Both the position numbers and the translations under genes were made by a program. A stretch of DNA of 64,000 nucleotides, taken from positions 29,165 through 93,164 of the forward strand of contig NZ_JAHUZE010000005.1 in assembly GCF_019218265.1 (NCBI RefSeq), in the 5' to 3' direction. The notes under the pieces were generated by a model. That model worked only from the letters and a program-made list of their open reading frames with translations. It was not told the DNA's origin and made no database searches. Below are positions 1 through 7,731 of this stretch, piece by piece (the first letter of the stretch is position 1; each line of letters opens with the position of its first letter). This DNA is from Maritimibacter dapengensis. Its GTDB lineage: Bacteria; Pseudomonadota; Alphaproteobacteria; Rhodobacterales; Rhodobacteraceae.

Positions 1-193
1 GTGGTGTGAGCGCGCGAGGGATCATCGCCGCGACGCGCACCCCTTCACGTCGCTCAGTGCGGCGCTCCTCGCCCAAGATGCGCAAACCGTCCGAAGCCGA
101 GCCAACGCCAACCCCGTCATTGTAGTTGCGCGCGAACCGCTCCTGGGCGCGCGACGGCGAAAGAGAACCGTCCCCCGCCATCACCAGGACCAT
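1..193 (-). CDS. Partial hypothetical protein, possibly exported
   Basis: The reading frame on the minus strand is open from an ATG at 193 to the window edge (about 64 codons, 3' end missing). Upstream of that ATG the same frame encodes a hydrophobic stretch ending in PASAD, which looks like a signal peptide with an A-S-A cleavage site. However, it has no ATG, GTG or TTG in frame; only a CTG near 253 is available. Either the start is unusual, or there is a sequencing or frameshift problem at the junction with the preceding gene (stop at 237). I recognise no family. The call rests on codon-like composition and the signal-like leader only. Confidence 0.3.
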   Translation of the reverse strand, partial: MVLVMAGDGSLSPSRAQERFARNYNDGVGVGSASDGLRILGEERRTERREGVRVAAMIPRALTP

Positions 194-236
194 GTCTGCC
201 GATGCCGGGAGGCCCAGGTAGGAAAGGAAAAGGGCG

Positions 237-701
237 CTAAGCCCGGCTGGCAGCCATCTCTTCGCTGGAGAGTTTGTGAACCGTCCGCTTGCCCTCTTCC
301 AGAGGCACGTCGGCGTGCGAGAAACCGATCCCTTGCAGGAAGGAGATGACCCCGGTGACGGTCTTGATCTCGCGGATCTTGATGTCGTTGCGCGAGGTTC
401 GGGTCCGGGCCGTGACCAGAAGTTTCTCGATCCCATCGTCGCTGACAGCGCGCATGATCCAGACCCCATGCCAGTTGGGGCCTTTCTTGAAGGCGTCTTC
501 CTTGCAGACAACTTCGACGCGATAGCCGCTGGCGACCAGATCGCGGAATCTGGGTTCGGTGACCACATTCGGGGCTTCTTTTTCTAGGTCCATCACCCGG
601 ATCACGTTCTCCAATAGGGCGAATGACCAGGCTTCAGGTGTTGAAGTCCAGGCATACGATGATATAGTATTGGCGCACAAGATAAACTTTTGATGCGACA
701 A
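237..701 (-). CDS. Hypothetical protein, 154 aa
   Basis: This is an open frame with protein-like composition and no recognised domain. The longest version begins with TTG at 701; a more conventional ATG lies at 593 (MDLEKEAP...). The start is therefore uncertain, and the shorter form would leave a 144-bp divergent promoter region facing the gene at 738. The central part (GPNWHGVWIMRA, then TARTRTSRNDIK) is rich in charged residues, as in small soluble cytoplasmic proteins. It precedes, on the same strand, the partial gene at the left edge. No function is proposed. Confidence 0.45.
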   Translation of the reverse strand: MSHQKFILCANTISSYAWTSTPEAWSFALLENVIRVMDLEKEAPNVVTEPRFRDLVASGYRVEVVCKEDAFKKGPNWHGVWIMRAVSDDGIEKLLVTARTRTSRNDIKIREIKTVTGVISFLQGIGFSHADVPLEEGKRTVHKLSSEEMAASRA

Positions 702-737
702 GCGGATTGTTGCTCAATTGACGAATAGACGGTTCCC

Positions 738-1058
738 ATGCATTTGATCAAGAAAATAAGGGGCTTGGACGCCTTCAGGTTGTGCGTGTCGATCATGGCA
801 CAAGCTATACTTCTGGTCGCGTGCCTGGCAGGCGAAGTCTCCGCCGCGTCCTGTTTGCCGCCGCCCAGGCCGTTCGTGCCAAGCGATTCTCAAGCCGCGC
901 GGGACTATGTCGATCTCATCCGCAGCGACTTTGAGATCTACATGCGGGACATCCAGAGCTACTTTCGGTGCCTTGAGGTTGAGCGCGCGCGGGCGTTCGA
1001 AGAGGCGCGCGAGGTGAGCCAGGACTACGGACGCTTCCTGGAATTGATGGACGAGTGA
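738..1058 (+). CDS. Small putative periplasmic protein, 106 aa
   Basis: The N-terminus has basic residues (HLIKKIRG) followed by a hydrophobic core (IMAQAILLVACLAG) and VSA-A, a plausible Sec signal peptide cleaved near residue 36. The mature part begins ASCLPPPRPF and continues as an acidic, probably helical segment rich in Arg and Glu. No family was recognised. A lipobox is not convincing, because the cysteine follows the cleavage site by two residues. It diverges from the hypothetical gene on the minus strand and lies upstream of the XRE regulator. The whole 1-2.9 kb segment has the look of accessory DNA. Confidence 0.45.
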   Translation: MHLIKKIRGLDAFRLCVSIMAQAILLVACLAGEVSAASCLPPPRPFVPSDSQAARDYVDLIRSDFEIYMRDIQSYFRCLEVERARAFEEAREVSQDYGRFLELMDE

Positions 1059-1169
1059 ATTGGCCGCGACCTTTTCGAAGGGCCGCCGTCTTGTGAAATC
1101 TGGCCGTATCGGCGGCGTGCAGTTCGGAGTCTCTATCATCATGTAAACGCCCACTATCCACTTTTTAGA

Positions 1170-1188
1170 TAATCTATAAAGTAGATTA
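1170..1188. promoter_or_regulatory. Inverted repeat upstream of XRE gene
   Basis: TAATCTA, 5-nt spacer, TAGATTA: a perfect 7-bp inverted repeat 27 bp before the GTG start of the XRE regulator. It is AT-rich and could be an operator or overlap the promoter. Confidence 0.4.
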
Positions 1189-1192
1189 GCCC

Positions 1193-1213
1193 TGTCACAA
1201 GAGGTTTGTGACA
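1193..1213. promoter_or_regulatory. Perfect inverted repeat overlapping the XRE ribosome-binding site
   Basis: TGTCACAA, GAGGT, TTGTGACA: 8-bp perfect arms ending one base before the GTG start at 1215. The purine-rich AGAGG that would serve as Shine-Dalgarno sits in the loop. As DNA this is a natural operator for autoregulation by the XRE protein; as RNA it would form a hairpin with the SD exposed in or near its loop. Both readings are inference. Confidence 0.5.
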
Positions 1214-1214
1214 C

Positions 1215-1472
1215 GTGGCGAAAACGATCAGGAGTTCGGGACATGAGGCACTTCGCGACGCTTTGATTGCGGCGCGGAAGGCGGCTGGCTTAACGCAGGC
1301 CGAGCTCGCTTTACGTCTCAGATGCCACCAGTCCTTCGTCGCTCGTCTGGAGAGCGGAGAGCGTAGGGTCGACGTAGTTGAGTTGATCGTACTCGCGCGT
1401 GCTCTGCAGATCGATGCGGTTACGCTACTGGCAGCGGCCGAGGCGGCGACGGAACTCGATCACCGGATTTAA
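1215..1472 (+). CDS. XRE-family helix-turn-helix regulator, 85 aa
   Basis: A small Cro/CI-type DNA-binding protein. An HTH_3 fold spans roughly residues 14-66: [20 protein letters not shown] forms helices 1-2, the recognition helix is [14 protein letters not shown], and [13 protein letters not shown] is the closing helix. It consists almost entirely of the DNA-binding domain, with only a short acidic-alanine tail. It starts with GTG directly after two inverted repeats, so autoregulation is likely. It could be a solitary regulator or a plasmid/antitoxin-type repressor; no toxin partner was recognised next to it. Confidence 0.75.
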   Translation: MAKTIRSSGHEALRDALIAARKAAGLTQAELALRLRCHQSFVARLESGERRVDVVELIVLARALQIDAVTLLAAAEAATELDHRI

Positions 1473-1474
1473 GA

Positions 1475-1497
1475 CGAGGCGAAGGGCTGTCGCCTCG
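1475..1497 (+). terminator. Terminator-like hairpin after the XRE gene
   Basis: CGAGGCGA, 7-nt loop, TCGCCTCG begins right after the stop codon of the XRE gene. It has a strong 8-bp stem but no following T-run, so rho-independent termination is not certain. Confidence 0.4.
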
Positions 1498-1612
1498 GAT
1501 GGTATGACGAAATCAAGCCTCGGTGGGACCGAAGGGCAATGATAACAGCGGATTGTTATGGGACGCTGCGATCCACGGTCTCTAATGCAGGTTTGGTGCA
1601 GAGGACAACGTC

Positions 1613-2359
1613 TTAGTAGTTCACCTGCTCGAACCCGTAATTGCCCTCATAGTCTCGCCAGTCGACGAACACCGAGCGGTGATAGATGGAGGGGCAATGA
1701 TCGCCCCAACGTTCCAAGCCGACATGCGCCTCGGGCAACGCGGCGACGGACGAACGAGACCAGTAAAAATCGCCCTGGATTCCATAGGAACCGAGAAGGA
1801 CTGTTTCGAAACGGCTGCAATCGCTGTCGCGGGATTCGTGTTGGCGCGCATACCGAACATCGAAGACACGGATCGAGCGGATGAAGTTGAACTCCGGTCC
1901 ACTGATGTCGATGTCGGCTCGGTCCTGGATCAGATGTAACGCAAACCCGTCAGGGTGAGGTAGTGGCTCGACGCCTTTCGACCGCACGACGGCAGGCAAG
2001 AGGGCGCCAGCTTTTTCGGGGTCAGATTCCGCGAGGTTCTGGGGCAGGGTAGAAGCGTTGGAGAAGAGGATGTCAATGACACGCCGAGTGCGACCGGGGT
2101 CGTCTACAGGTTCGAAGGAGGCCCCCATGGGGCAACGCCAGATCTGGAGGGGAGGCTCGACAGGCCATGGCGTGATCCGTCGTATGAACTCTGCACGTGC
2201 CCGCGAACAGGGCTCTGATGCCGGCCAGCCGCCGGAGAGGCAGAGCAGGATGGCGCAATCGATCGGGTAGGTCTGCGCCGACGCGCTGTTTCCACCTCCG
2301 CTCAGCGAGGCCGTTCCCGCGACGACAGCGAGAAAAAAATTACGAAGGAAATTGCGCAT
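1613..2359 (-). CDS. Secreted Cys-containing hypothetical protein, 248 aa
   Basis: The ATG at 2359 (MRNFLRNFFLAVVAGTASL) begins a Sec signal peptide likely cleaved after ASA before QTYPIDC. The mature part carries a distinctive opening with cysteines in CAILLCLSGGWP, then CSRA, and the phrase ITPWPVEPPLQIW. From memory, similar sequences occur in hypothetical proteins of alphaproteobacterial mobile regions, but I cannot verify that here. Conserved Cys pairs suggest an extracytoplasmic disulfide-bonded protein. Function is unknown. An AT-rich region with the inverted repeat ACGATA/TATCGT at 2401-2418 lies upstream. Confidence 0.55.
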   Translation of the reverse strand: MRNFLRNFFLAVVAGTASLSGGGNSASAQTYPIDCAILLCLSGGWPASEPCSRARAEFIRRITPWPVEPPLQIWRCPMGASFEPVDDPGRTRRVIDILFSNASTLPQNLAESDPEKAGALLPAVVRSKGVEPLPHPDGFALHLIQDRADIDISGPEFNFIRSIRVFDVRYARQHESRDSDCSRFETVLLGSYGIQGDFYWSRSSVAALPEAHVGLERWGDHCPSIYHRSVFVDWRDYEGNYGFEQVNY

Positions 2360-2400
2360 ATCCAAGAGCTCGATTGACTGTGATGCAGAATCTGAGGATT

Positions 2401-2418
2401 ACGATAATATACTATCGT
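2401..2418. promoter_or_regulatory. Inverted repeat upstream of the secreted hypothetical gene
   Basis: ACGATA, 6-nt spacer, TATCGT is a perfect 6-bp inverted repeat, 42 bp upstream of the ATG at 2359. A related half-site (TACGATGATATAGTAT) occurs near 655-670, inside or upstream of the hypothetical gene at 237-701. Possible operator or promoter; weak evidence. Confidence 0.25.
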
Positions 2419-2466
2419 CGAGCGGTCAAATTCGAATTTTTGTAACTGTCTTGGAGCGCCTTGATG

Positions 2467-2721
2467 CTAAAGCAGATCGGCTGAGCCCCTGAGCGACAGC
2501 TCCTCCAAAAGGTCAGTAACCTCATCGGTGGTGACAGTCTTTGCATTCGCAATCGTGTTCCGGCTTAACGGGGGATCGATATGGTGTGCCGTACGTTTGG
2601 GATCGAGCCAGAGGATGGACAGTTCTGACGTATTCCAGCGATAGACCCAACCAACGGTTCGATCACTGCGACCGTCAACAAGCCGCGCGACCGGAACCGC
2701 TTCTTCCTTTTCGATGCTCAC
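2467..2721 (-). CDS. Small hypothetical protein, 84 aa
   Basis: The convincing core begins at a GTG at 2721 (SIEKEEAVPVARLVDG...) and contains RTVGWVYRWNTSE and ILWLDPKRTAHHID, typical of a small conserved soluble protein. The frame stays open back to another GTG at 2865, which would add 48 residues of Arg/Ser-rich sequence of doubtful reality. No domain or function was recognised. It lies between the accessory edge and the MBL hydrolase, on the same strand as both. Confidence 0.45.
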   Translation of the reverse strand: MSIEKEEAVPVARLVDGRSDRTVGWVYRWNTSELSILWLDPKRTAHHIDPPLSRNTIANAKTVTTDEVTDLLEELSLRGSADLL

Positions 2722-2929
2722 CGGTTCGTGTCCGCCTTTTCTGCTTCGGTTCTTCAGTCCTATTCGGCTGGGACGTTCCCGTGATCTGATCTCGGTTGAA
2801 CTTATTCCTGGCTCGTTAAAAAGGGGCGACACCGACCGCGTCGGTGCCGCCAGAGGTTCGCCCACAGGGAGGTGGTAGAGGGCGAAACCTATTGAAAATA
2901 GGGGAATTTCATGTTGCGCATAATCCTTC

Positions 2930-3763
2930 TTATGTTAATTTCCAGACCCCGCCATCTTGTACCACCCGCGACTCAGACAACAGCTTCTCCAGATGCGCCG
3001 CAACGTTTCGTCCTGCGGCCATTGCGATTTGTGGGTCGGTTTTCTTGTAGACGGAAGCGGCGATATTCTGGACCGAATCCGGGGTGTTTGAGAGGTGGGC
3101 GAGGATCTCCGCCTCGCGACGCATGCGGTTGGAAAGCAACCGTTTGACGTAAGGTTGCGGATCCCGGAGTATAGGTCCGTGCCCCGGAAAGTAGATCCTA
3201 TCGTCGCGCTCAATCAGCCGCTGTAGCTGCGCGCAGTAGTCGTGCATGTTTCCGTCAGGGGGGCTGACGATCGAACTGTTCCAACTCATAACGTGGTCGC
3301 CCGTGAAGAGCACTCCGTCAGGTCTCGCGAAACAAAGGTGGTCGCTCGCGTGACCAGGTGTGTGCAGGACGGTAAGACCGGCAATGACCTGTCCGTCCTC
3401 CAGAAACCGGTCAGGTCGAAATGCATCGTCAGGGAATGCCCGTGAGGCATAAACAGGTGCGTCTGTCCGTGCTCGCAGGGCTGGGACGACTCCAAAATGA
3501 TCAGAATGGTGGTGTGTGAGCAGAATCCCAGATGGTTTGGCCCCCAAATTTTCGATGATTGCCCCGAAATGTGTACTGTCTTCTGCTGGGCCGGGGTCGA
3601 TTATGAACCGACCATCAGGCGTATCAATGATGTAGCTATTTGTCCCGTGGTAGGTCATCTTTCCGGGATTGTTCGCGACGATCCTCAGAATTCCAGGGGC
3701 CAATTCGACTCCCTTCGCGCGGCAAGGCTCCGGCTCTGAGAAAAACATGCTGCTTCTTTTCAT
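2930..3763 (-). CDS. MBL-fold metallo-hydrolase (LACTB2/glyoxalase II-like), 277 aa
   Basis: A metallo-beta-lactamase-fold hydrolase. The metal site is visible as THHHSDH, followed by HTPGHASDH, TGDHV and a late PGHGP histidine. The N-terminal YHGTNSYII and IDPGP segments also match the family, and a winged-helix-like C-terminal tail is typical of LACTB2-type proteins. Such enzymes cleave thioesters or act as nucleases, so substrate cannot be read from sequence. ATG at 3763 is preferred; the frame extends to 3817 without better support. It follows bioY on the same strand after a 186-bp gap, so it may end the liu-like operon or have its own promoter. A CoA-thioester hydrolase role would fit the neighbourhood but is inferred. 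Confidence 0.8.
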   Translation of the reverse strand: MKRSSMFFSEPEPCRAKGVELAPGILRIVANNPGKMTYHGTNSYIIDTPDGRFIIDPGPAEDSTHFGAIIENLGAKPSGILLTHHHSDHFGVVPALRARTDAPVYASRAFPDDAFRPDRFLEDGQVIAGLTVLHTPGHASDHLCFARPDGVLFTGDHVMSWNSSIVSPPDGNMHDYCAQLQRLIERDDRIYFPGHGPILRDPQPYVKRLLSNRMRREAEILAHLSNTPDSVQNIAASVYKKTDPQIAMAAGRNVAAHLEKLLSESRVVQDGGVWKLT

Positions 3764-3913
3764 TGTGTGCGACCAGGTATTGATTGCGAACAATTTGGTT
3801 CGCACAGTTTTGCGCATTGCTCTCGCATGGCGCCGGAAACCTCAGGCTGGCGTCCGATGCCTGTCAAATCCGGCATCGGACTATTTCAACTTACATTGGA
3901 CCAGGCCCGTATG

Positions 3914-3928
3914 AGACTGAAACAGTCT
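3914..3928. repeat. Inverted repeat between bioY and the MBL gene
   Basis: AGACTG-AAA-CAGTCT: perfect 6-bp arms with a 3-nt loop, followed by one further CAGTCT copy at about 3933-3938. It lies just downstream of bioY and upstream of the MBL gene, so it may be a weak bioY terminator or an operator for the MBL gene. Confidence 0.3.
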
Positions 3929-3949
3929 GATACAGTCTTGGGCTGGCAG

Positions 3950-4516
3950 TCACACAGCGCGGCGATTATGGTAAGCAGTATACAGAACTACAGCAATTGT
4001 CGCCTTCGTCAGATCCCCGAGAAGGAACGGGTAAAGACCGGCGTTCAGCAACTTTTCGCCATAGCCGACAAAGCCACCCAACCAGAGCAGCCCTGCGCAA
4101 TACATGACTATCGAACCCAAAAAGACCGCGACAGATGCTCTGAACGCAGGCCGAAGTCCTTGCAGTGCTTGAACAATCCACCCGGCGGCGGCCGCCGCAA
4201 GTGCGAAGCCTACCAAGTATCCGCCTGTGGGACCCGCAATATACGCCGGTCCGGCCAGAGCCGGAGGCGTGCCTGCGAAGACCGGCAGGCCAAGCAGACC
4301 TTCAAAAAGGTAGGTCACAACAACAAGACTACTGCGCACCGGCCCCAGGAAAAGGCCCAGACCCAAGACAACCAGGGTTTGTGTAGACATGGGAACCGGG
4401 TAGAACGGCACCACGATTTTGGCGGATAGTGTCAGAAGAATTGTGCCGACGAGAATTATCGAGATCTCTTGGGTAAGTTTTGCGAGTGTTTGGCTTTGAG
4501 TGGTTTCCAGATTCAT
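3950..4516 (-). CDS. bioY: BioY biotin transporter (S component), 188 aa
   Basis: An integral membrane protein of the BioY family, the substrate-binding component of ECF-type biotin transporters. It has about six hydrophobic segments and the family hallmarks FYPVPMSTQTL near residue 37 and GPTGGYLVGF near residue 95; length is normal. It is encoded 48 bp downstream of an acyl-CoA dehydrogenase gene, on the strand of the carboxylase operon. No BioM/BioN energising genes are visible, as is common in alphaproteobacteria, where BioY works alone or with shared modules. The placement suggests biotin uptake is induced with the biotin-dependent carboxylases of this locus. Confidence 0.92.
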   Translation of the reverse strand: MNLETTQSQTLAKLTQEISIILVGTILLTLSAKIVVPFYPVPMSTQTLVVLGLGLFLGPVRSSLVVVTYLFEGLLGLPVFAGTPPALAGPAYIAGPTGGYLVGFALAAAAAGWIVQALQGLRPAFRASVAVFLGSIVMYCAGLLWLGGFVGYGEKLLNAGLYPFLLGDLTKATIAVVLYTAYHNRRAV

Positions 4517-4564
4517 CTTTTTCGTCCTTGTTTCTGTAGATTGTTAATTTTTTGGATAGTAAGC

Positions 4565-5731
4565 TCACATGCGCTTGGCGACTTCTTCCAACATGACTTC
4601 GCTCGCCCCGCCGCCGATGGCCTGCACACGGGCATCGCGTGACATGCGTTCCACCGGTGTTTCGCGCATATAACCCATACCGCCGTGAAACTGGACGCAG
4701 TCATAAAGCACGCTGTTCACCAGTTCGCCGCAATAGGCTTTGACCATCGAGACCTCTTTCACGCAGTCACCGCCCGCGGCATCCAGACCGGCGGCGTGAT
4801 AGACCAGCTGACGTCCTGCAGCGATCCGCGTCTGACAGTCGGCCAGCCGTTGGCGCACGGCCTGCTTGTCCCACAGAACGCCGCCAAAGGCCCTGCGCTG
4901 CTTGACATAATCCACGGTCATGTCCAGCGCGGTTTGCGCTTCGGCACAGGCCATCGCACCCAGCACAATGCGTTCGTTCTGGAAGTTCTTCATTACCGAA
5001 TAGAAACCGCGGTTGACCTCGCCCAAGACGTTTTCGGCCGGGATACGGACATCTTCGAAGATCAGTTCGGCAGTGTCCGAGCACAGCCAGCCGGTCTTGT
5101 TCAACGCCCGTCCGACCGAAAAGCCCGGCGTGCCTTTTTCGACCGCAAATATGGTGATCCCGCGCGACCCCTTGGCATCGGGATCGGTCTTGGCACCGAC
5201 AAAGTAGAGATCGCCATGCACGCCGTTGGTGATGAACATCTTGGTGCCGTTCAGCACCCAATCCGACCCGTCCCGCACCGCGCGGGAGCGCATGCCCGCC
5301 ACGTCCGAGCCCGCGCCCGGTTCGGTCACAGCAACGGCGGTGATCATTTCGCCCGAGACGATCGACGGCATCCAGCGCGCCTTCTGTTCGGGCGTGCCGG
5401 CGTTTTCCAGATGCGGCGAGGCCATGTCGGTGTGGACCAGAACGGTGGCCGAGAACCCGCCGAAAGTGGATCGCCCGACCTCTTCGGCCAAAACCACGCT
5501 GGACATCACGTCCAGCCCCGCGCCGCCATACTGTTCGTCATAGCGCATCCCCAGCACGCCGAGATCACCCATCCGGCGCAGCACGTCGCGGGGTACCTTG
5601 CCCTCCTCCTCCCAAGGCTCGGCCTTGGCGGTCACCTCGGCTTCAATGAACCGGCGCAACTGGTTGCGGATCATCTCGAGGTCTTCGTTGAACGGGCCGG
5701 TGACCTGAGTAATGCTGTCTTGTCTGGTCAT
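4565..5731 (-). CDS. Acyl-CoA dehydrogenase (FAD), LCAD/isovaleryl-type, 388 aa
   Basis: A flavoenzyme that introduces a C2=C3 double bond into an acyl-CoA, passing electrons to ETF. Family marks are YGGAGLDVM, AVTEPGAGSDV (FAD/substrate), MFITNG and FHGGMGYMRETPVER near the C-terminus. The MCAD-type catalytic Glu near the C-terminus is replaced (QAIGGGASE), while an ER pair lies in FQNERIV. This places the base where LCAD and isovaleryl-CoA dehydrogenase have it. ATG at 5731 overlaps the stop of the carboxylase alpha gene (ATGA), indicating translational coupling. The operon position suggests it makes the alpha,beta-unsaturated substrate of the adjoining carboxylase (LiuA-like role). Confidence 0.9.
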   Translation of the reverse strand: MTRQDSITQVTGPFNEDLEMIRNQLRRFIEAEVTAKAEPWEEEGKVPRDVLRRMGDLGVLGMRYDEQYGGAGLDVMSSVVLAEEVGRSTFGGFSATVLVHTDMASPHLENAGTPEQKARWMPSIVSGEMITAVAVTEPGAGSDVAGMRSRAVRDGSDWVLNGTKMFITNGVHGDLYFVGAKTDPDAKGSRGITIFAVEKGTPGFSVGRALNKTGWLCSDTAELIFEDVRIPAENVLGEVNRGFYSVMKNFQNERIVLGAMACAEAQTALDMTVDYVKQRRAFGGVLWDKQAVRQRLADCQTRIAAGRQLVYHAAGLDAAGGDCVKEVSMVKAYCGELVNSVLYDCVQFHGGMGYMRETPVERMSRDARVQAIGGGASEVMLEEVAKRM

Positions 5732-7731
5732 GTGTTTTCCTCTGGATCGAGTTTGATAAGTGGGGCGTGCCCGGCGACCGTATCGCCGGGTGCACAATAG
5801 ATTTCAGTCACCACGCCCGCGACCGGCGCGGGCAGGCTTTGCAACAGCTTCATGGCCTCAAGCACCACCAGCGTGTCACCGGCTTTGACGCGGTCGCCGA
5901 GTGCGACGCGCACCTCGGCCACGGCGCCGGGCATGGGTGCGGACAACAGGTCAGCGACGCCAGACCCGCCGGTGGCACGTTGCAGATGCTGGTCTTCCAG
6001 CGTACGCAGGTCTGTCGCGGTCATTCCAGCAGGGGTTTGCAGGTGCACTCGCCAGTGACTCGGCGCGCGCACGACGTAAGCGATGCGCGAAAACGGAACC
6101 CCGTCGATGCGTCCGCTCAGACGGCATCCTGTTAAAACGGCACTCTCGACCGTGATGGTCTGGCCGTCCGGTTGAATGGCAGTCAACCCCGACCCGGAGC
6201 CGTACATGCGGATCGGTTCGTCTTTGGTTGTGTCCCAATAGAAGGCCGCGCCGGACTGTCCCGCAGGGGCTGTGAGTCGCCATGACCCTAGGCTTTCCCA
6301 GGGCGACGCGCCCGCCGGCACGAGACGCAGATGCAGCGCCATCGCGGCAAAGGCCATGTCCCGGGGATCAGCGGACGGTTCAGTCCAGCCGCCTGGAAAC
6401 ATCTCGGGCAGGCCCGAGGTATGGTGACGGAACGCCGCAAAATCCGGGTGTGCCAGTAACGCGCGTTGATAGGCCAGGTTCAGGCCGACGCCGCCGACGG
6501 CAAAAGCATCGATCGCGGTGATCGCCCGGCGGATCGCCCCGGTCCGATCCGGCGCGTGGACGATCAGCTTGGCAATCATGGAATCGTAGTGGTGGCCGAC
6601 GACCGAACCGCACTCTACCCCAGTGTCCAGCCGCACATCCGCAGGCGGCGCCCAAAGGGTGATCTCGCCCGTTTCGGGGTGAAAATTCTCGGCCGGGTTT
6701 TCGGCGGCGATGCGGATTTCAATGGCGTGCCCGTCAAACTGCACATCGCCTTGCGTCAGCGCCAGCGGCTCGCCCCGCGCGATGCGCAACTGCCATTCGA
6801 CCAGATCGATGCCGGTGATCGCCTCGGTCACGGGGTGTTCCACCTGCAACCGGGTATTCATTTCCAGAAAGTAGTATTCACCGCGCCCGGGGTCATAGAG
6901 GTATTCCACCGTTCCGGCGGAGCGATAGCCGATCGCCTGCGCCAACCGCACCGCTGCCGCACGCATGCGGTCGCGCACAGCCTCGGGAAGATCGGCGGCG
7001 GGGGCTTCTTCGATCAGCTTTTGGTGGTTGCGTTGCAGCGAACAATCGCGGTCGCCCAGATGCAGCACGGTGCCGTGAGTGTCGCCCAGAACCTGCACTT
7101 CGACGTGGCGGGCACGGGGCGCATAGCGTTCGAGGAACACCGCCGGATCGCCGAAGGCGCTCTGCGCTTCGGCCCGGGCAGATGCAATCGCTTCGGGTGC
7201 GTCGCCCAGATCGGAGACAAGCCGCATCCCGCGTCCGCCGCCGCCGGCGCTGGCCTTGACCAGAAAGGGGGTGCCAAGCGCCTCGGCCTCTTGTAGCAGG
7301 CGCGCATCGGACTGATCCTCGCCGCGATAGCCGGGCAGGACGGGCACGCCTGCGGCTTCGGCGGCAGCCTTGGCCTCGATCTTGGAGCCCATCCGCGCGA
7401 TAGCGTCGGGTTCCGGCCCGATGAACACAAGGCCCGCCGCCTCGACCGCCGCCGCGAAACCGGCATTCTCAGACAGAAAACCATATCCCGGGTGCACCGC
7501 ACCCGCGCCCGTCGCCCGCGCGGCCTCAAGGATGGCCTCGACGTTCAAATAACTGTCTGACGGGGCGGCCCCACCGATGCAGACGGCATGATCGGCCTCG
7601 GCCACGAAGGGCGCGTCGCGGTCCGCGTCCGAAAACACCGCTACGCTTTCCAGCCCCAGTTTGCGGCACCCGCGCTGGATGCGCCGGGCAATCTCGCCCC
7701 GGTTGGCGATCAGAACGCGGGTGAAGCTCAT
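5728..7731 (-). CDS. Methylcrotonyl-CoA carboxylase-type alpha subunit (biotin carboxylase + BCCP), 667 aa
   Basis: The biotin-containing subunit of an acyl-CoA carboxylase. The N-terminal biotin carboxylase domain (residues about 5-450) has VLIANRGEIARR, HPGYGFLSENA, the ATP-grasp glycine loop KASAGGGGRGMR, and EMNTRLQVEHPVTE. A central BT-like region follows. The C-terminal biotinyl domain carries EAMKLLQ, whose Lys is biotinylated. Length equals that of normal MCC alpha. ATG at 7731 overlaps the stop of the upstream hydratase (ATGA); an ATG 12 nt further upstream is possible. Its partner beta subunit is encoded two genes upstream. Leucine/isovalerate versus isoprenoid-derived substrate cannot be decided from sequence. 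Confidence 0.92.
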   Translation of the reverse strand: MSFTRVLIANRGEIARRIQRGCRKLGLESVAVFSDADRDAPFVAEADHAVCIGGAAPSDSYLNVEAILEAARATGAGAVHPGYGFLSENAGFAAAVEAAGLVFIGPEPDAIARMGSKIEAKAAAEAAGVPVLPGYRGEDQSDARLLQEAEALGTPFLVKASAGGGGRGMRLVSDLGDAPEAIASARAEAQSAFGDPAVFLERYAPRARHVEVQVLGDTHGTVLHLGDRDCSLQRNHQKLIEEAPAADLPEAVRDRMRAAAVRLAQAIGYRSAGTVEYLYDPGRGEYYFLEMNTRLQVEHPVTEAITGIDLVEWQLRIARGEPLALTQGDVQFDGHAIEIRIAAENPAENFHPETGEITLWAPPADVRLDTGVECGSVVGHHYDSMIAKLIVHAPDRTGAIRRAITAIDAFAVGGVGLNLAYQRALLAHPDFAAFRHHTSGLPEMFPGGWTEPSADPRDMAFAAMALHLRLVPAGASPWESLGSWRLTAPAGQSGAAFYWDTTKDEPIRMYGSGSGLTAIQPDGQTITVESAVLTGCRLSGRIDGVPFSRIAYVVRAPSHWRVHLQTPAGMTATDLRTLEDQHLQRATGGSGVADLLSAPMPGAVAEVRVALGDRVKAGDTLVVLEAMKLLQSLPAPVAGVVTEIYCAPGDTVAGHAPLIKLDPEENT

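Noticed and set aside
1169..1180. Near-match to the alphaproteobacterial BioR box (TAATCTATAA versus TTATCTATAA)
   Set aside because: It sits before an XRE gene, not before bioY, and is explained as part of a local inverted repeat. No such box is present upstream of bioY.
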